This document shows positions 11,167 to 22,990 of a DNA stretch of 64,000 nt, in pieces (position 1 is the first letter of the stretch; every line of letters starts with the position of its first letter). Position numbers and translations under genes: made by a program. This DNA comes from Timema cristinae (Eukaryota > Arthropoda > Insecta > Phasmatodea > Timematidae), in assembly GCA_039000515.1 (NCBI GenBank), contig JBCFYV010000012.1, forward strand, positions 40,823,723-40,887,722, in the 5' to 3' direction. The notes under the pieces are model-generated. The model had not been told where the DNA came from. It saw only the letters and a list, made by a program, of their open reading frames with translations, and did no database searches.

Positions 11167-11923
11167 GAATATATTTGTGTTGTGAAAATAATTATAATAA
11201 TGCCTTCCAAATCTCACAAAAAAATTTCAGAATACAAATATACCAACTTTCCCAAAATCTCTTAAAAGTATACAGAAAATAAATATTCCTAAAATTTTTT
11301 TAAGACCTCTAATACTCTCTCTACAAATATTTTACACACACACACACACTTAATTGCATTGATATTTGACACTTTGACTCTTAACATAGTACTTAATCAT
11401 AATTAAAGCAAACATAATTAACTTGAATTGTGTAATTTTGTCAAATTTGACAAATTCATTTCAGTATATATGTGATATTTTTATAATTATCATATAATTT
11501 AATTTTATTTACTTATTTTAATTCATGCCAGGATCTCATTGTATATTTATGAGACTTTACACGGGTGTATAATCTTTTCATAAAGTATTTTTTAAATAAA
11601 TACTGTGCATCAAACTTTAATACTGCTATGATGAAGATTTTATCATTTCTACAGATTAGTTCAGATATTTTTAAGAAGTCAAATTTCAAATATTGAGAGT
11701 CATGTAAATGTTATTGAAAAGGACTTTCAGGCATACAAATCAAGACCACGGCAGAAGTTGTGTAATCTAACCAGCTAGCATCCATGCAGTGTCATAAAAT
11801 CTAATAATGTTGTCCACATCAGATTATTATTTATTCATAAAATCTTTTTCCACTGACTTACTGACACATTATATTCCTCAATTTATTTATAATTAATCAG
11901 ATTGTATTTAAATAATATTTCAG

Positions 11924-12188
11924 TTACCCAGCAGCCTGTGATATCCTGGAAAAACATAAGCATGCAATGCCAGCCTCTTTGGACAAGTTGCTGTCAAGTA
12001 GTTTCACATTAATGCTATCAAAGCTCCACCACATAAACAACCCAAGGAGTCAAGGAGATAAACTCAACGACTTTTACAAGGACAGCAACATAGAAGATGT
12101 GAGGAGAGGTGCTGAAGTGGTTCAGAATTTATTGAAGGATGTGCGGAACCTGCTGAAACAATATCCTGACAACCCGATACTTAATGAG
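11924..12188 (+). CDS. MDN1: MDN1 exon, plus-strand copy of 1413-1677
   Basis: This exon follows AATAATATTTCAG and ends AATGAG before GTACTGATAT: one leading base plus 88 codons. The peptide runs from YPAACDILEKHKHAMP through FYKDSNIEDVRRGAEVVQ to YPDNPILNE. In midasin this stretch leads directly into the next block, and here it splices in phase 0 to ILVITGRIIHLP at 14853. It is the hinge of the gene model: upstream exons lie on the flipped contig (1-11066) and downstream exons follow here on the plus strand. Confidence 0.9.
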
Positions 12189-12624
12189 GTACTGATATAA
12201 ATCCAAAAAATTCTTGTTATAATGAATACATATTTAAAGTAACAACAGGTTAAGTTAAAAATGCTACCAGATATACTTTTATGTACACATATGTCTAATC
12301 GTATGATCTGAACCTGTAACATTTGACAAAGTGTATCAATGCCAATTAAATAATAATATAATTATATATTTTTGTATTTTTTAAATATAGCATCCAATGA
12401 TGATTCCCATACATAGATATTGGTCATACACTTAGCTTGATCTAGCATTTCATCTTTATTGATAAACCACCTAATTAATTACAAATCATGGTCAGGAGAA
12501 ATTATAATAACAACATTGGAAATCTGGACAAAAGGTTTTAATACTGTTGAAACCATAATTCAAAGTTAGATAAAAAACTTCACTTGAATTTAGTTCAAGT
12601 TGGTAAATATATTTTATACAAAAT

Positions 12625-12662
12625 AAATGGTATGGATCTATACAAATAAATGGTATGGATCT
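12625..12662. repeat. Short tandem duplication private to the right arm
   Basis: A unit reading approximately TACAAATAAATGGTATGGATCTA occurs twice in succession here but once in the mirrored copy near 960-990. It accounts for most of the length difference between the arms and behaves like an allelic indel in an intron. Confidence 0.75.
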
Positions 12663-14464
12663 ATGCACAGACTTTCTTGCTCCATTCTTTAGAAATGGAG
12701 ATATCTACTCAAAACTCGTAATATATGTGAAACGAAATAAATTACACTAGTAAACCCAAGCAAAGATTGCGCTATACTTACCTAACACATTTTTTGACTT
12801 CCAGTTTTAAATTTTATAATTTTAGTTTTAAAGGATTAAATTCATTTGTATATTTGGACCAATAAAAACAATCGATATTGTATCCACAAGGGTCAACACT
12901 TTGTATTAAAATTTCGACTTCCGGTTAAAAATTTTAACATTTCATTAGGGGTTGCACATCTTATGGTTATTGCATTGCTATTAAATTCCTCATTTATAAA
13001 TTTTGACCAATAAAATTGGTAAATATTGACTATTGAGTCTAAAATGATAAAGATAGATCATTGCTGCCTAAACATTTCCTCTAAGAGGTTAAAGAAAAAA
13101 GAATATCAACTTTTTGAGAGACTTACTTATTTACTTGTTCATTGGCATTAGAGAATTATTGCGTTAAACCTTGACAAATATCTCTGCGACTAAAGCTCAC
13201 AGAATTGTATCAATATATTGGCCATAATGAAAATCGTTAAGAGGTGATTTTGAGAAATTTTAATTTTTCTCTTTTTTCCCTTTAGTAAACGACTCTTAAG
13301 TTTAGGGTTAGGTAGACACACAGGTAGATAACATTGCAAAAACTACTTATAAGGGTTCTGGGGTAGTGAACGTCAACAACATCCATCAACATCTTGGGTT
13401 AGATTTTTTTTTACATTCACAATGTACCTTTAATGTTCAAAAAGTTAAAAAATATATATTTGCATATAGCTTGAAAACTGTTGCGTTTATAAAAATAGCT
13501 TGGGTTAGATTTTTTTTTATGTTCACAATGTAACTTTAGTGTTCGAAAAGTTAAAAAAAATATATATTTGCATATAGCTTGAAAACTGTTGCGTTTATAA
13601 AAATATGTTTTAAATATAATATATTTACTATAAATATACCTAATATTTGCAATGATAAATAATTTCATATTTCAAATAATTCCGGAGATGATAAAAAATA
13701 ATAATTTACGCATCAGTCATTTCGATGAAAAATTGAGAGTAGCCTTTTGTTTAAAATATTGATCAAAGCATAGGAATTAAATTTAATCAAAACCGTTAAA
13801 GCCAATTTTGATAAAATTGATTTTTTCTATTTTAAGCCTCAGTAAACTATCTTTAATTTTAAGGCCAAAAATCCAATTTCAAAAACCCCTTTGGACAACC
13901 CTATGAAAAGCCTAGATACCAAGTTTTATCCCTATTGCTAAAATAGTTTAGGCTCTAGGCCAAGTTACAGACAGACGGCATCACGAAAACCACTTTTTCA
14001 TATTCAGGGGATCATGAAATGTTGACATTCATCATATCTTGAGTTTGACTTTTTTGACGATCACAATACTTTTTTTGCCTGTAAGGTAACGAGAAAGTAA
14101 TAAAGTTGAGTAGTGACATTAATTTGGTTACTCTGCAGTTATATTTGATCATTTCAAACATTCTTTATTCTTCTGAAAAGTTTAGTGGTTTTCATATTAA
14201 TTGTTCTTGCACCAAGTCCTTTAATCACGTTCATCTAATTTTTTTTAAATTATATATTATTCATGCTTATTAAGAATTTTTTGTTATAGTTTGCTGTTTA
14301 GTAGTCAAATCATTTTGAAAAGTTATTTTAAATATTGTTTAGTTTGACTAAAATGGACTAAGTGAAAAATAACAGAGTGGCCACACAGTGAGGGAAAATA
14401 TGGTTATTTATATATAAAAAAACAGAAGATTTTTTTTTTAACAATTCCATAAAATCCTGAAATG

Positions 14465-14560
14465 GAATATTATATTTGGATTGGATGGTAATCAAACCCT
14501 GGACTGTTTGATTTTGCGATCCATTGAGCTAACCTGTTCTCTGATGTATCCAAAGTTATT
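14465..14560 (-). mobile_element. tRNA-like SINE head fragment
   Basis: The minus strand has GGTTAGCTCAATGGATCGC (box A-like) and CCAGGGTTTGATTACCA (box B-like) about 35 bp apart, the spacing of a tRNA-derived promoter. It lacks the folding pairs expected of a functional tRNA, so I call it a SINE fragment in an MDN1 intron. Confidence 0.5.
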
Positions 14561-14667
14561 CTTCACTAATCTCGTATTGAATCTAATAGGTTAACTACTG
14601 AAAGTATCAGCCACTCCACAATCACATTCAACAACACATCTAGTGAAGGATTGTCTTGATACAAAAT

Positions 14668-14830
14668 TAACCAGGATGGCTCACTGTTAGATCATTGGTG
14701 TGCAAAACGAAAGATTTCAGGTTCGGTCCTAAATATAGGTTAACATTTTTTCAGTTAATCGAATTTGATCCCTGTATCAAGACTGGTCTTGTGGACAACC
14801 ATAATGTGTCAATTTATGATTCATATAAAT
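14668..14830 (+). mobile_element. tRNA-like SINE fragment
   Basis: The sequence GGATGGCTCACTGTTAGATC and then TCAGGTTCGGTCCTAAAT resembles box A and box B. A short SINE-like body follows. It lies directly upstream of the MDN1 exon at 14853. Confidence 0.45.
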
Positions 14831-14852
14831 TAATTGTTTAATTGTGTTATAG

Positions 14853-15079
14853 ATATTGGTTATAACTGGTCGGATCATTCATCTTCCCATCACAAGTCCC
14901 TTGAGTTGCTTTAAAACTGGCTATCATCTTCTTTTGACCAAGATTCAGGATTGGGAAATACGAGCAGATCAATTACGAAGCCTGGCGACACATCTGGCTG
15001 CCTTGAACAAAGTGATTTATGATTGGATGATCTTGGAATTGTCATATTGGAAAGATCTTCTAAACATCTCGGCAACCCG
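14853..15079 (+). CDS. MDN1: MDN1 (midasin) internal exon
   Basis: The exon follows TTGTGTTATAG and ends near ACCCG before GTATATAAA: 75 codons plus two bases. It encodes ILVITGRIIHLPITSPLSCF, LLLTKIQDWEIRAD, then VIYDWMILELSYWKDLLN. The order 'fPxtSPLxxF - KxQDWE - WRxLELxxWxxLL' is characteristic of midasin's linker as I remember it, and is the strongest basis for naming the gene. The donor is inferred; its two trailing bases agree with the one-base lead of the next exon. Confidence 0.92.
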
Positions 15080-15324
15080 GTATATAAATTAATTTTTGTT
15101 GATAAAGGGGTCACTTGCTAAATAAGTTTTGATGGTATATTAATAAAATGTTTTAAAAGGTTAACAGAATAAATCATTTTCATTTGCTAACCTTAGAGTA
15201 ATTCTTATCTAAGATTGATTATAGATAATGTAGAATGTACAATACAAAAACAATTTGCCAGCTTACATTGGGTACAACTACTTAATTATAAAATAGAGAA
15301 AACTTAAATTAATAATAATAATAT

Positions 15325-15400
15325 AATGATAATGATAGTGATAGTGATAGTGATAGTGATGCTGCTGCTGATGATGATGATGATGATGATATGATGATGA
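15325..15400. repeat. (GATAGT)n / (GAT)n microsatellite
   Basis: Runs of GATAGT then GATGCTGCT and GATGATGAT in an MDN1 intron. Confidence 0.92.
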
Positions 15401-16099
15401 TAAAAAAATATCTAAGTATCTAATGATCTTCATATTACAGTGTGATAATGTGCCGTTAATAACTAGTTTATGTCAGTACTGGATCATATGTGGAAAATGC
15501 GTCCAACATACAGTAGCCCCATGGCTTCTTTGGTGTTGACTGACAGCTCACAGCTGACTTCTGACAGTCAACATTTAGGTATATACCTAAATTTTGACCG
15601 TCATAAGTGAACTGCTAAACACATGTTTTTACAGATTATATGGTTTGGCATAGGGATACATAATTTGGTCTGATAACTTTTCAAAGCCATCGGCTGTCAT
15701 TGTGAGCTGTCAGTCAGCACCAAAGGAGACATGGGGCTACAGTACAAATCAACAGCTATTGAATCAATGCTGCCATTTCAAAACCATATCTTTCAACCAA
15801 CTTAGTCTTATTTACTGTCTATTCTATTGTCTGGGAGATAAGTCAAGTTCATATCCTGGGTTGGTGTAGTGAGATCTCCCCCTCCTTCCTGGTCCCTCCC
15901 TCCCCCCCCCCCCCCCAAATGATTTCACACATACCTTCTCCCATATTTGGCTACACTTCCTTTAATACCATCTTTGATTCATTTAGATCAGCTTTCATGA
16001 AACTCTTTGAACATTCTTAAAACAATCTTTTCTTAAATATTTCTCTTGGACTATTTACAAAGTTTGTAGACTTATTAATAATTTAATATCAATAATCAA

Positions 16100-16190
16100 T
16101 AATTCTTCAAATATTAATATTTTAGAATCATATTTATTTTTCTGACAAAATTAATAATGCAACGATAGTTCATTAGTGGCCACATTTTTT
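16100..16190 (+). pseudogene. Degenerate duplicate of the MDN1 acceptor and exon start
   Basis: The block AATATTAATATTTTAGAATC...TTTTTCTGACAAAATTAATAATGCAACGATAGTTCATTAGTGGCCAC matches 16243-16335. It lies 143 bp upstream. In this copy CTGGCAGC has become CTGACAAA, removing the AG acceptor, and the conserved Trp codon TGG is TAG. It is a local tandem duplication of intron end plus exon start, of which only the downstream copy can be used. Confidence 0.85.
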
Positions 16191-16291
16191 TTTACAAAAA
16201 TAATTCATTTTATAAATAATCATAGTGTCTTTAGCAATACTTCAAATATTAATATTGTAAAATCATATTTGTTGTTTTGTTTTTCTGGCAG

Positions 16292-16503
16292 CATTAATAA
16301 TGCAACGATAGTTCATTGGTGGCCACTTTTGTTTTCTCTTGTTTCCTCGACTTACAATGGAGAAGTTGAAAGTACTACAAAATTGTTGGAAGCACTTGAT
16401 GATTTTATGACCACATCTTCTTTAGGGGAATTCAGATGTCGTCTGAGTTTGCTGTACACATGTTACTGTCATTTCTCTTATCCAGAAAAGAATCCATCAC
16501 GAG
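16292..16503 (+). CDS. MDN1: MDN1 (midasin) internal exon
   Basis: The exon follows TTTTTCTGGCAG and ends TCACGAG before GTAAGAAAG: one lead base, 70 codons and one trailing base. The peptide has HWWPLLFSLVSS then KLLEALDDFMTTSSLGEF and CRLSLLYTCYCHF. Midasin carries the same W-W-P-L, LEALxxFxxxSxLGEFxxRLxLL pattern. The open frame runs upstream of the acceptor, but that part is intron. About 143 bp upstream lies a damaged copy of this acceptor and exon start (16100-16190). Confidence 0.93.
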
Positions 16504-16588
16504 GTAAGAAAGTTTTTAACTAAACAAAAAATATAATTTTCAATACCATTTGTTCAAACTAGAATATTTTGGTGTTATTTGATATTAT

Positions 16589-16865
16589 ATTATTATTATT
16601 AGCACCGCGTCTTACTACCCGTTCGAGTTATACACATTTACGCTAATTGTAATGGTAGGGTGATTGTGAGATGAAATGGAGGACCTAGAGTTTAACGTGG
16701 AATCCGAACCTCGGTGGAGGCCTGGCATTCCCCACATTCACAAGATGTCTTGTCAGAGGTGAAGGAATGGTTTGGTAATCAGATAAATCTGTGCCGGAAC
16801 CGAGGATTGAACCCCGAACCCCAGCACAGAAGTCCGACACCTTACCCCTAGATCGCCAGGTCACC
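16589..16865 (-). mobile_element. Full-length AAT-tailed tRNA-derived SINE (family A)
   Basis: The reverse complement starts GGTGACCTGGCGATCTAGGGG, has box B GGGTTCAATCCTCGG, the family body and a TAATAATAATA tail. It is flanked by TTTGATATTAT at 16578-16588 and 16866-16876, an 11-bp target duplication. It lies in the intron between the exons ending at 16503 and starting at 17773. Confidence 0.93.
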
Positions 16866-17127
16866 TTTGATATTATAATGGGTCCACATTGCTGGTTGCA
16901 AATATGTGTAAATTTCTCAATAAACTGGACCTCCTGTGATGAGGTCAGGGCTTTAATCTCGGTCAGATTTTAGTCCCCCCCCCCCCCGCCATAAGTGGTT
17001 TTCCACTTTCCATCCACACAAATGTTGTTTCCACTAAATTTTTACTTCTTATCTCTATCTATTTAATGTAAATATGCAGACAAAGCATGTCACCATTTCA
17101 ACACTATTAATGTTTTATATCTCATTA

Positions 17128-17445
17128 GTAACCATCCTCATGATATAGTGATCAGCACACCTAGCTACCAACCTAGGGGTCCTAGATTAGATTCCTGGAT
17201 TATACCATGGGCATTTATTTCGAAAGGGGACCCATTCCAACAATCAAAAGTGTATGGTTAGGCTTAAGCTAGGTTAATAGTAGTTCCACACCCTCATATT
17301 CACTATCACCATCACCTCATGTCATCAGGGCTTGAAATTGGAAAGAATATATGATTAGTGCATTTGGGCATCCCCTGGGCAACAGTACATAAGTACCTGA
17401 TAATCTTGCACAAACTGTGCTACAAGTGATGTAGCGCATCACATT
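17128..17445 (+). mobile_element. tRNA-derived SINE, same family as 39066-39362
   Basis: The head has ATGATATAGTGATCAGCACAC (box A region) and a box B region decayed to CTAGATTAGATTCCTGGA. The body shares ACCATGGGCATTTATTTCGAAAGG with the minus-strand copy at 39.1-39.4 kb (ACCATGGGTAATTTTTCTTGAAAGG). It lies in an MDN1 intron. Confidence 0.7.
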
Positions 17446-17772
17446 TATACATATATATACTTAGATTCATTGTGCAAGTGAGAGGAGAAGCGCTTAATGG
17501 AGGAAGAGTAGTGGCAGGATAGAGAAATATGAAGGCTATTTACTAAACTAGCCTGGCCACGGGCTGGAAACAGTTGTTGTTGTTGATGATGGCTCTGATG
17601 ATTATAATTGTTATGATTATGATAACTATGATTCATTGTTTTATTTTTATAAATGTTTGTTTACTGTGATATAAATTAACTTAATTATATTAGTATTTGG
17701 TCTTTCTCCAGTGCCACACTTATTTTCAAATAATATGTTCAGCCCTTATTAATATGTTGCTTTTGTTTCCAG

Positions 17773-17987
17773 TTGATGTTGCCCTAATTTTGTTGAATGT
17801 TTATAAACATCACAGAATGTTTCTGATGAAGGTGGAAGAAAAGTTGAATGAATTGACTAAACCTATAGAAAGAGATTTAAAGAATTTAGTTAAAACTATT
17901 CGTTGGAACCCACGTTCTTTTGTCTCGGCCAAGGATAGTGTTCGACGGACCCAGAAAAGTGCCTTGACTCTATTGAGAAAGTTTGAA
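17773..17987 (+). CDS. MDN1: MDN1 (midasin) internal exon, last one visible
   Basis: The exon follows TTTTGTTTCCAG and ends TTTGAA before GTATGTTTTC. Two leading bases complete the split codon from 16503, then 71 codons end in phase 0. It encodes VALILLNVYKHH, MKVEEKLNELTKPIERDLKN, TIRWNPRSF and RTQKSALTLLRKFE. Midasin has the same order: NVYKYY, then P-(I/L)-E-(K/R)-(D/E)-L-K-(D/N/E)-(L/F)-V-K, K/RWN, and a terminal KKFE-like helix. In midasin about a quarter of the protein should follow (acidic region, MIDAS domain), but no matching exon is evident downstream. Confidence 0.93.
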
Positions 17988-18183
17988 GTATGTTTTCTCT
18001 TACATTTCTAGCTTTAACTTATTATTATCAGGGTTGAATTTTGATGACCTCAAAATTGTCAAAAAAAGACCTATAAAATGAAGCTAAAAACTCTAAATAA
18101 TGACTTTAAATTTACAAAAAAAATGACTTAAAAAATTTGATTGAAATTCCATAATATGATGTATTTATTACAAGAGTTAGGAT

Positions 18184-18456
18184 TTACATTATACATATAA
18201 GCAAAAATATCTCTCCTGGTCTGTCATTTTCCAGTTTTTCCTCGGTGTGGACTTGTCTGGAATAGAATGACAGGACATCCTTTAGTTTAACATTGCTCAG
18301 TTTCCACAGAGGAGTGTTCACAGATACTATAATGTCACACACATCTAAATAAAATGTTGAGGATTTTTCTTGATTCGTGAATGCATTTTGTGCAACTAAT
18401 AATTGAGATATTTTCTTTTTATGATAATCTGGATACCACGGACATGTTTGTTGCAA
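18184..18456 (-). pseudogene. CGGBP1/hAT-like zinc-finger transposon ORF fragment
   Basis: A 90-residue frame contains HKKKISQLLVAQNAFTNQ then DVCDIIVSVNTPLWKLSNVK and LKDVLSFYSRQV. This follows the layout of CGGBP1-like proteins (derived from hAT transposons): a basic 'H..K.H..K' stretch, then '(V/F)xxxLxANIPLxKxxxPxxRxFL'. The expected zinc-binding Cys pair is not in the frame, so it is at best a fragment. It lies downstream of the last MDN1 exon on the opposite strand. Assignment is by remembered pattern only. Confidence 0.5.
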
Positions 18457-21380
18457 CTGATTTGCTGTTGAATGGTTAAATATTTTATCTGATATCAGCC
18501 ACTTTTACTTCCCATATTTTATACAACAGTATTTCACTCTTTGTAGAAAAAATATTCTCTTCGAATTCAGTAATAGGTTGCCTCAAATGACTCGCTTTAA
18601 ATGGTTTGGTTTAAAGCATTCTAAATACACATAAAATGATTGCAAACGAATAAATATAGTGTGCACTTTATAAATGGAAACTATTCATTTTTAATCTGTT
18701 GAAAGCTAAAATCATGTGTTCTACTTAGCATTGGAACACAAATACTTGCTTTAAAAACGATAGCTCCCCATTCCCCTGCAGCCCTTACCAGACATGGTAT
18801 AGTGAGTGAATCACCAGGAATGTAAAGACAGTACAAAGCTCATTTGAACTCATACATCAACTTCGTTCAGTCAACAAGTGTGTGGTAAAATATCTGATGT
18901 TTTAATATCCATAGTTTTATCAAAGTGTAGCATTAGCCCAAGTCAGCGATACCCAAGTCAATAACAAACAGACTTACCCAATTGCACGGACACCGACACT
19001 CTGATTCACCCCCACCACTACACACACACACCCAACCACAACAACTAACAACAAGATACTGATGCGGCGCCAATTCGACGCTCAGTTACAAAAATTCCCA
19101 GACCAAAGACCTTCAGAAGAAAAGATGATACTCTTCGGCCAGTGTCCAGTTTTGTTCTACTCTATTCTAGAAGCGTGTGGAATCCCCCCCCCCTTCCCGC
19201 TTATTTATGTTCTTTGGTTTTCCTCCCCTCGTGATCCCGTCATTCCATGTTCTGTGGACTGTGATAAAATCATATAAAAGAGTGATTGTGCAGTGGAGAT
19301 GCACTCTGGGACTGGCTTCGATAATCGCAAGGGGAAGCTAAGGCTTCGGAGATTAATAACAAATGTAAGCAAAATCTTTTTGGCATGTAATCTTTTCTTT
19401 TGTTTCAAAATTCTTTTTTGGCTTAATGAACTTGATTTATTGAACTCTGACTAGAAAATAGCACTATTGATGTTATTATCGCTAATATTTACTTATGAAC
19501 TTGAATTATTATGGCTTCATCAAGCTTAGTATAGAGGTTTATTGATAACCACCATAATAACTTTGATTATTGAAGGTAGTGTTTTGGGCGTTGACAACTA
19601 AATGTGGATTGCTCAACTTTATAATCAATATAAGAAATTTGATATTTTTATGTCTAGGGTAAATCAACGTAAGACACATTTTCCTTTTGTCGGGATAGAG
19701 AAATGTAAAGATAATGATATAAATAAGTTTGATTTTTATGTAAAGAATATGAGTATTTCGCGGAGATCTAATTCGTGAGCTTTGTATTGTTCTTTCCTGG
19801 CTAACAAGTACGCATCTAACTTGTGTTTTTGTTAACGTAAACTAGTGATGGTGATCACTAAAATATTTAATGTGCTCTTCTATTGAAACCATGCTATTGT
19901 GATCACAAAATTTTTATACATTATTTCTCCTCCTTTTTGGGATTTTCCATATTAATTTTGTTCATATCTTTTTTGAATATTTAATAAACAATCCTGAATC
20001 CATTTTGTGGATCTTTACTCCTTACTCTATTTTCCTCTACTTATTTATCCTTAGGTATAACGATAACGCTATCCCGCTTCTATAATATTTGTCTGGTAAT
20101 TGAATTAGGGGGATGTTTATATATTTATATATTGTTGAGGTTGGCCGTGGGACGGGTTCCGCAATTGTTCCAAATTGCGTGTTCTGTGTATTGGTTTCTT
20201 GCCCAGGTTTTTCTATATTCTTTACTTACTAAGCACACTCTTTTTGTTGACTTTTTTTATTTGAACCCTATTGGTTAGGTTTTAGGGTTAGGGATAGGGT
20301 TCAAAAGCACTTTAACATAATTACAATACAATAAAGTGTTTATTAACTAAATAGCAACTATTCAATCTGGAATTCATTATTAAACAAACACAAGCAGTTG
20401 AACAGACCTTTACTTTTTTTCCATCTCTTTTTCATAAACTTAATTTTCTGCCTCAGTAGCTCTTATTATATATTTATATAGACTAAGAGTATGTGAGTAA
20501 TCAAAAATTCAATTTTTAGTTGCATTTTTAGTAGTTATTCGAACTTGACTCAAATACTTTTACAAAACTCTAAAAATTTTAGTGAAAGGAAATTATTTTA
20601 TTAATAGAATTCATGAGTTTAATTAATTTAATCCAAGTTTAAATATTATTCTGTAGAAAATAAAGTCCCTTATTATTTAAACTTAAAAATATATATATAA
20701 TTTTTTTTTAAATTTATGTTTGTTCTTATAAGCTGTGCATGGATATATTTATTACAAACACATATATTGTAATATATTTTTTTCAAATATTTCTCTATAT
20801 TGCTCAAACTTGGGAAAAAAAGTCAAAATTGTATTCAAACTTGACTTTAAGTGAAAAATACCTATTCACACACCCCTATTATATACCACTAAATATTGTT
20901 TGCTTTGTCAAACAAATCAGGACTATACTTGGCCCAATTTATATTTCTGTAAGGGTTGCTATTAAATTTTTTCATTATTTATTTATTTTTATTTGAAATG
21001 AACTTATCACATAAGCATAGTTAGGCTAATCAAATCTCGCGGATTATGGTGGGGATGACTTGCAGTGCGAATCAAAAAGTCTAGAATTGTGTTAAGGGTA
21101 CTAACTGGTAAGCCCTATGGGAAGACCTAGACACAGAGGAGAGGATATTATAAGAACGGATCTGAAATAGATAGGGTGTAATGAGGTGAACTGGGTAGAA
21201 CTAGCTCAAGATAGGGAGTAATGAAGTCGACAGGATAGAACTAGCTCAAGATAGAGAGTAATGAGTTTGACAGGATAGAACTTTCTCAAGGTAGGAAGTA
21301 ATAAGGTGGACTGGCTAGAACTGGCTCTATTACTTACCATAGTTCAAATTATGTTTTGACTTTAATACAATTATTTTTTC
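18457..21380. other. No gene recognised
   Basis: AT-rich DNA. Short frames at 19062-19277 and 20739-20996 show no known motif. A GGTTTTAGGGTTAGGGATAGGG stretch near 20275 is isolated. Three loose repeats of a roughly 60-bp phrase (AGATAGGGAGTAATGA...TAGAACTAGCTCA) lie at 21170-21330. Confidence 0.6.
21160..21335. repeat. Short tandem repeat, unit about 55-60 bp
   Basis: The phrase 'AGTAATGAGGTGAACTGG(GT)TAGAACTAGCTCAAGATAGG' recurs three to four times with substitutions. The first unit is preceded by AGACCTAGACACAGAGGAGAGG. Confidence 0.7.
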
Positions 21381-21918
21381 GTGAAGATACAATGAAAAAA
21401 CAACACTTACTAGAGCTTCTCTATTTACTTGAAATACATATTTTGACAGTGGAAAATACATCATATTCAATATATAACACATGTACATTTTTGTTATAAT
21501 ATAATTTACATTTAAACTTTATTTAACATTTTAAGATAAATACTATACTTACTATATTGACTTATTAATATAAATGAGAGACTCCTTTAACACACTGCTC
21601 AAAAGTATTCATTATTAACAATTATATATAATAATCTTAACTTTTTTAAAGGGTTTTGAATCTAAAGTTAGTACCTTTAATTAAATAAAAGCTAATGGAT
21701 ATACTTTGATTTTTTACACTTGTCAGAGAAAAAGGGGGCATTATAAGTTCATAAAAACCATTTTAATGACTATATATTTTATAAATTAATTATATTCCTA
21801 TTATAAATGACCTCTCACTAAGCAGTTTACTTAGAAACAGTAGGCGCACTCATATGGGTGGAGTAAAAGGGGCACCTGCCCCATAACCCCTAATATAAAT
21901 TATTCAATACAAATAAAA

Positions 21919-21919
<1 letters not shown>

Positions 21920-21968
<49 letters not shown>

Positions 21969-22005
21969 AAAAAAAAAAATTAAAAAAAATAAAAAAAAAA
22001 ATAAA
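21920..22005. repeat. Long poly-A tract
   Basis: About 80 nearly pure A bases with a few T. It could be a retroposon tail, but no element body is recognised upstream. The mirrored spot in the right arm (near 32780) has only a short interruption, so the tract is specific to the left arm. Confidence 0.9.
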
Positions 22006-22764
22006 ATTATTTACTTTATAACTAAAACATTAGACACAGAGATGTGGGATATACATAGGCTCCTTTTTAAGTCTTGGTTTAAGACTTTATATCAAAACAC
22101 ACACATATTAAAAGTGCCATTATATTCTATTTGAAAAAAGCTTCCAACCATAGTAGCTTCCATACATTGTTTACAAGAAAAATGTATATAAATAGTAGCC
22201 ACCATGATGGTAATTAAGTTCATTTTATTTTTTAAGTCTCTTACACAAGATATGGGTTATTTGACGAGGACCTCGCTTATTAGAGACTTCACTCGCACCC
22301 CACCCAATTTCAGTTAAAATATACTAAGTACTTCGAACTGACAAACTACCAGAGCGTGTTATTCAACGCATTAACATATATTGACTTAGACCAGGGGCTC
22401 TCACTTTTTAGACCGAAGGAGCCATTTTTTACCAGAAAAAATGATTGGCCGACTCTCATAAAAAAACTATTTTACATAGATATTATGATCATTCAATTAA
22501 TTCATTTAAATCTCAAAGTCTTTTATATTTTAATACATGAATGAATATAAAAGAAGAATCTACAATACACCCCGACCTCGCGTCAATCAAATAACTAGTT
22601 ATATTTTGAGTGCGAGGACGTATGAGACCAGTAGGCTTAGCAGCGTTAATTCCAACGTACCAGGTTTTTTATTTGTGTACAGAGGTGTACTTTTTTTATC
22701 CAGTAATATAGAATTATTTTGGCTAACAACACATAAACCGTACTAATGGTTGATTGCAATACAC

Positions 22765-22990
22765 AGTCCGACACTTTATCTCAGTTGTAGCGTGTTTGTA
22801 TACTGAGCTATAAGTCCGGGTTCGATTCGGAATGTCCGAAAAACGTTTCACTTGTTGACGTGCTTTTCCCTTTCACAATGATGAATTAAACTGTCAGGGG
22901 GCTCCCCCGGATGTTGTATTTGTTTAGATTTAAGTTAGTTTGTCAGATTGACGGAAATAATCTACATTCTCGGTGTGTCTGTCATAGTTT
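22765..22990 (+). mobile_element. tRNA-derived SINE
   Basis: The sequence TTATCTCAGTTGTAGCGTG (box A region) and CCGGGTTCGATTCGG (box B) precede a body with CTGTCAGGGGGCTCCCCCGGATGTTG. The mirrored copy in the right arm lies at about 31845-32010 and has an even better box A (TTAGCTCAG-like on its own strand region). Confidence 0.72.

Larger units (their letters stand above)
11167..13620 (+). repeat. Plus-strand arm of the inverted duplication
   Basis: Reverse complement of 1-2432. It contains the MDN1 exon 11924-12188, flanking introns, and a dispersed repeat (12380-13360) related to segments at 44.2-45.3, 51.6-51.9 and 63.2-63.5 kb. Differences from the left arm are scattered single bases and small indels, as between two alleles. 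Confidence 0.95.

Noticed and set aside
17445..17636. 63-aa His/Asn/Gln-rich minus-strand frame
   Set aside because: It results from a GTT/GAT-rich low-complexity stretch in an MDN1 intron.
20270..20300. TTAGGGTTAGGGATAGGG as an interstitial telomere
   Set aside because: Only about two to three units, no array and no chromosome-end context.
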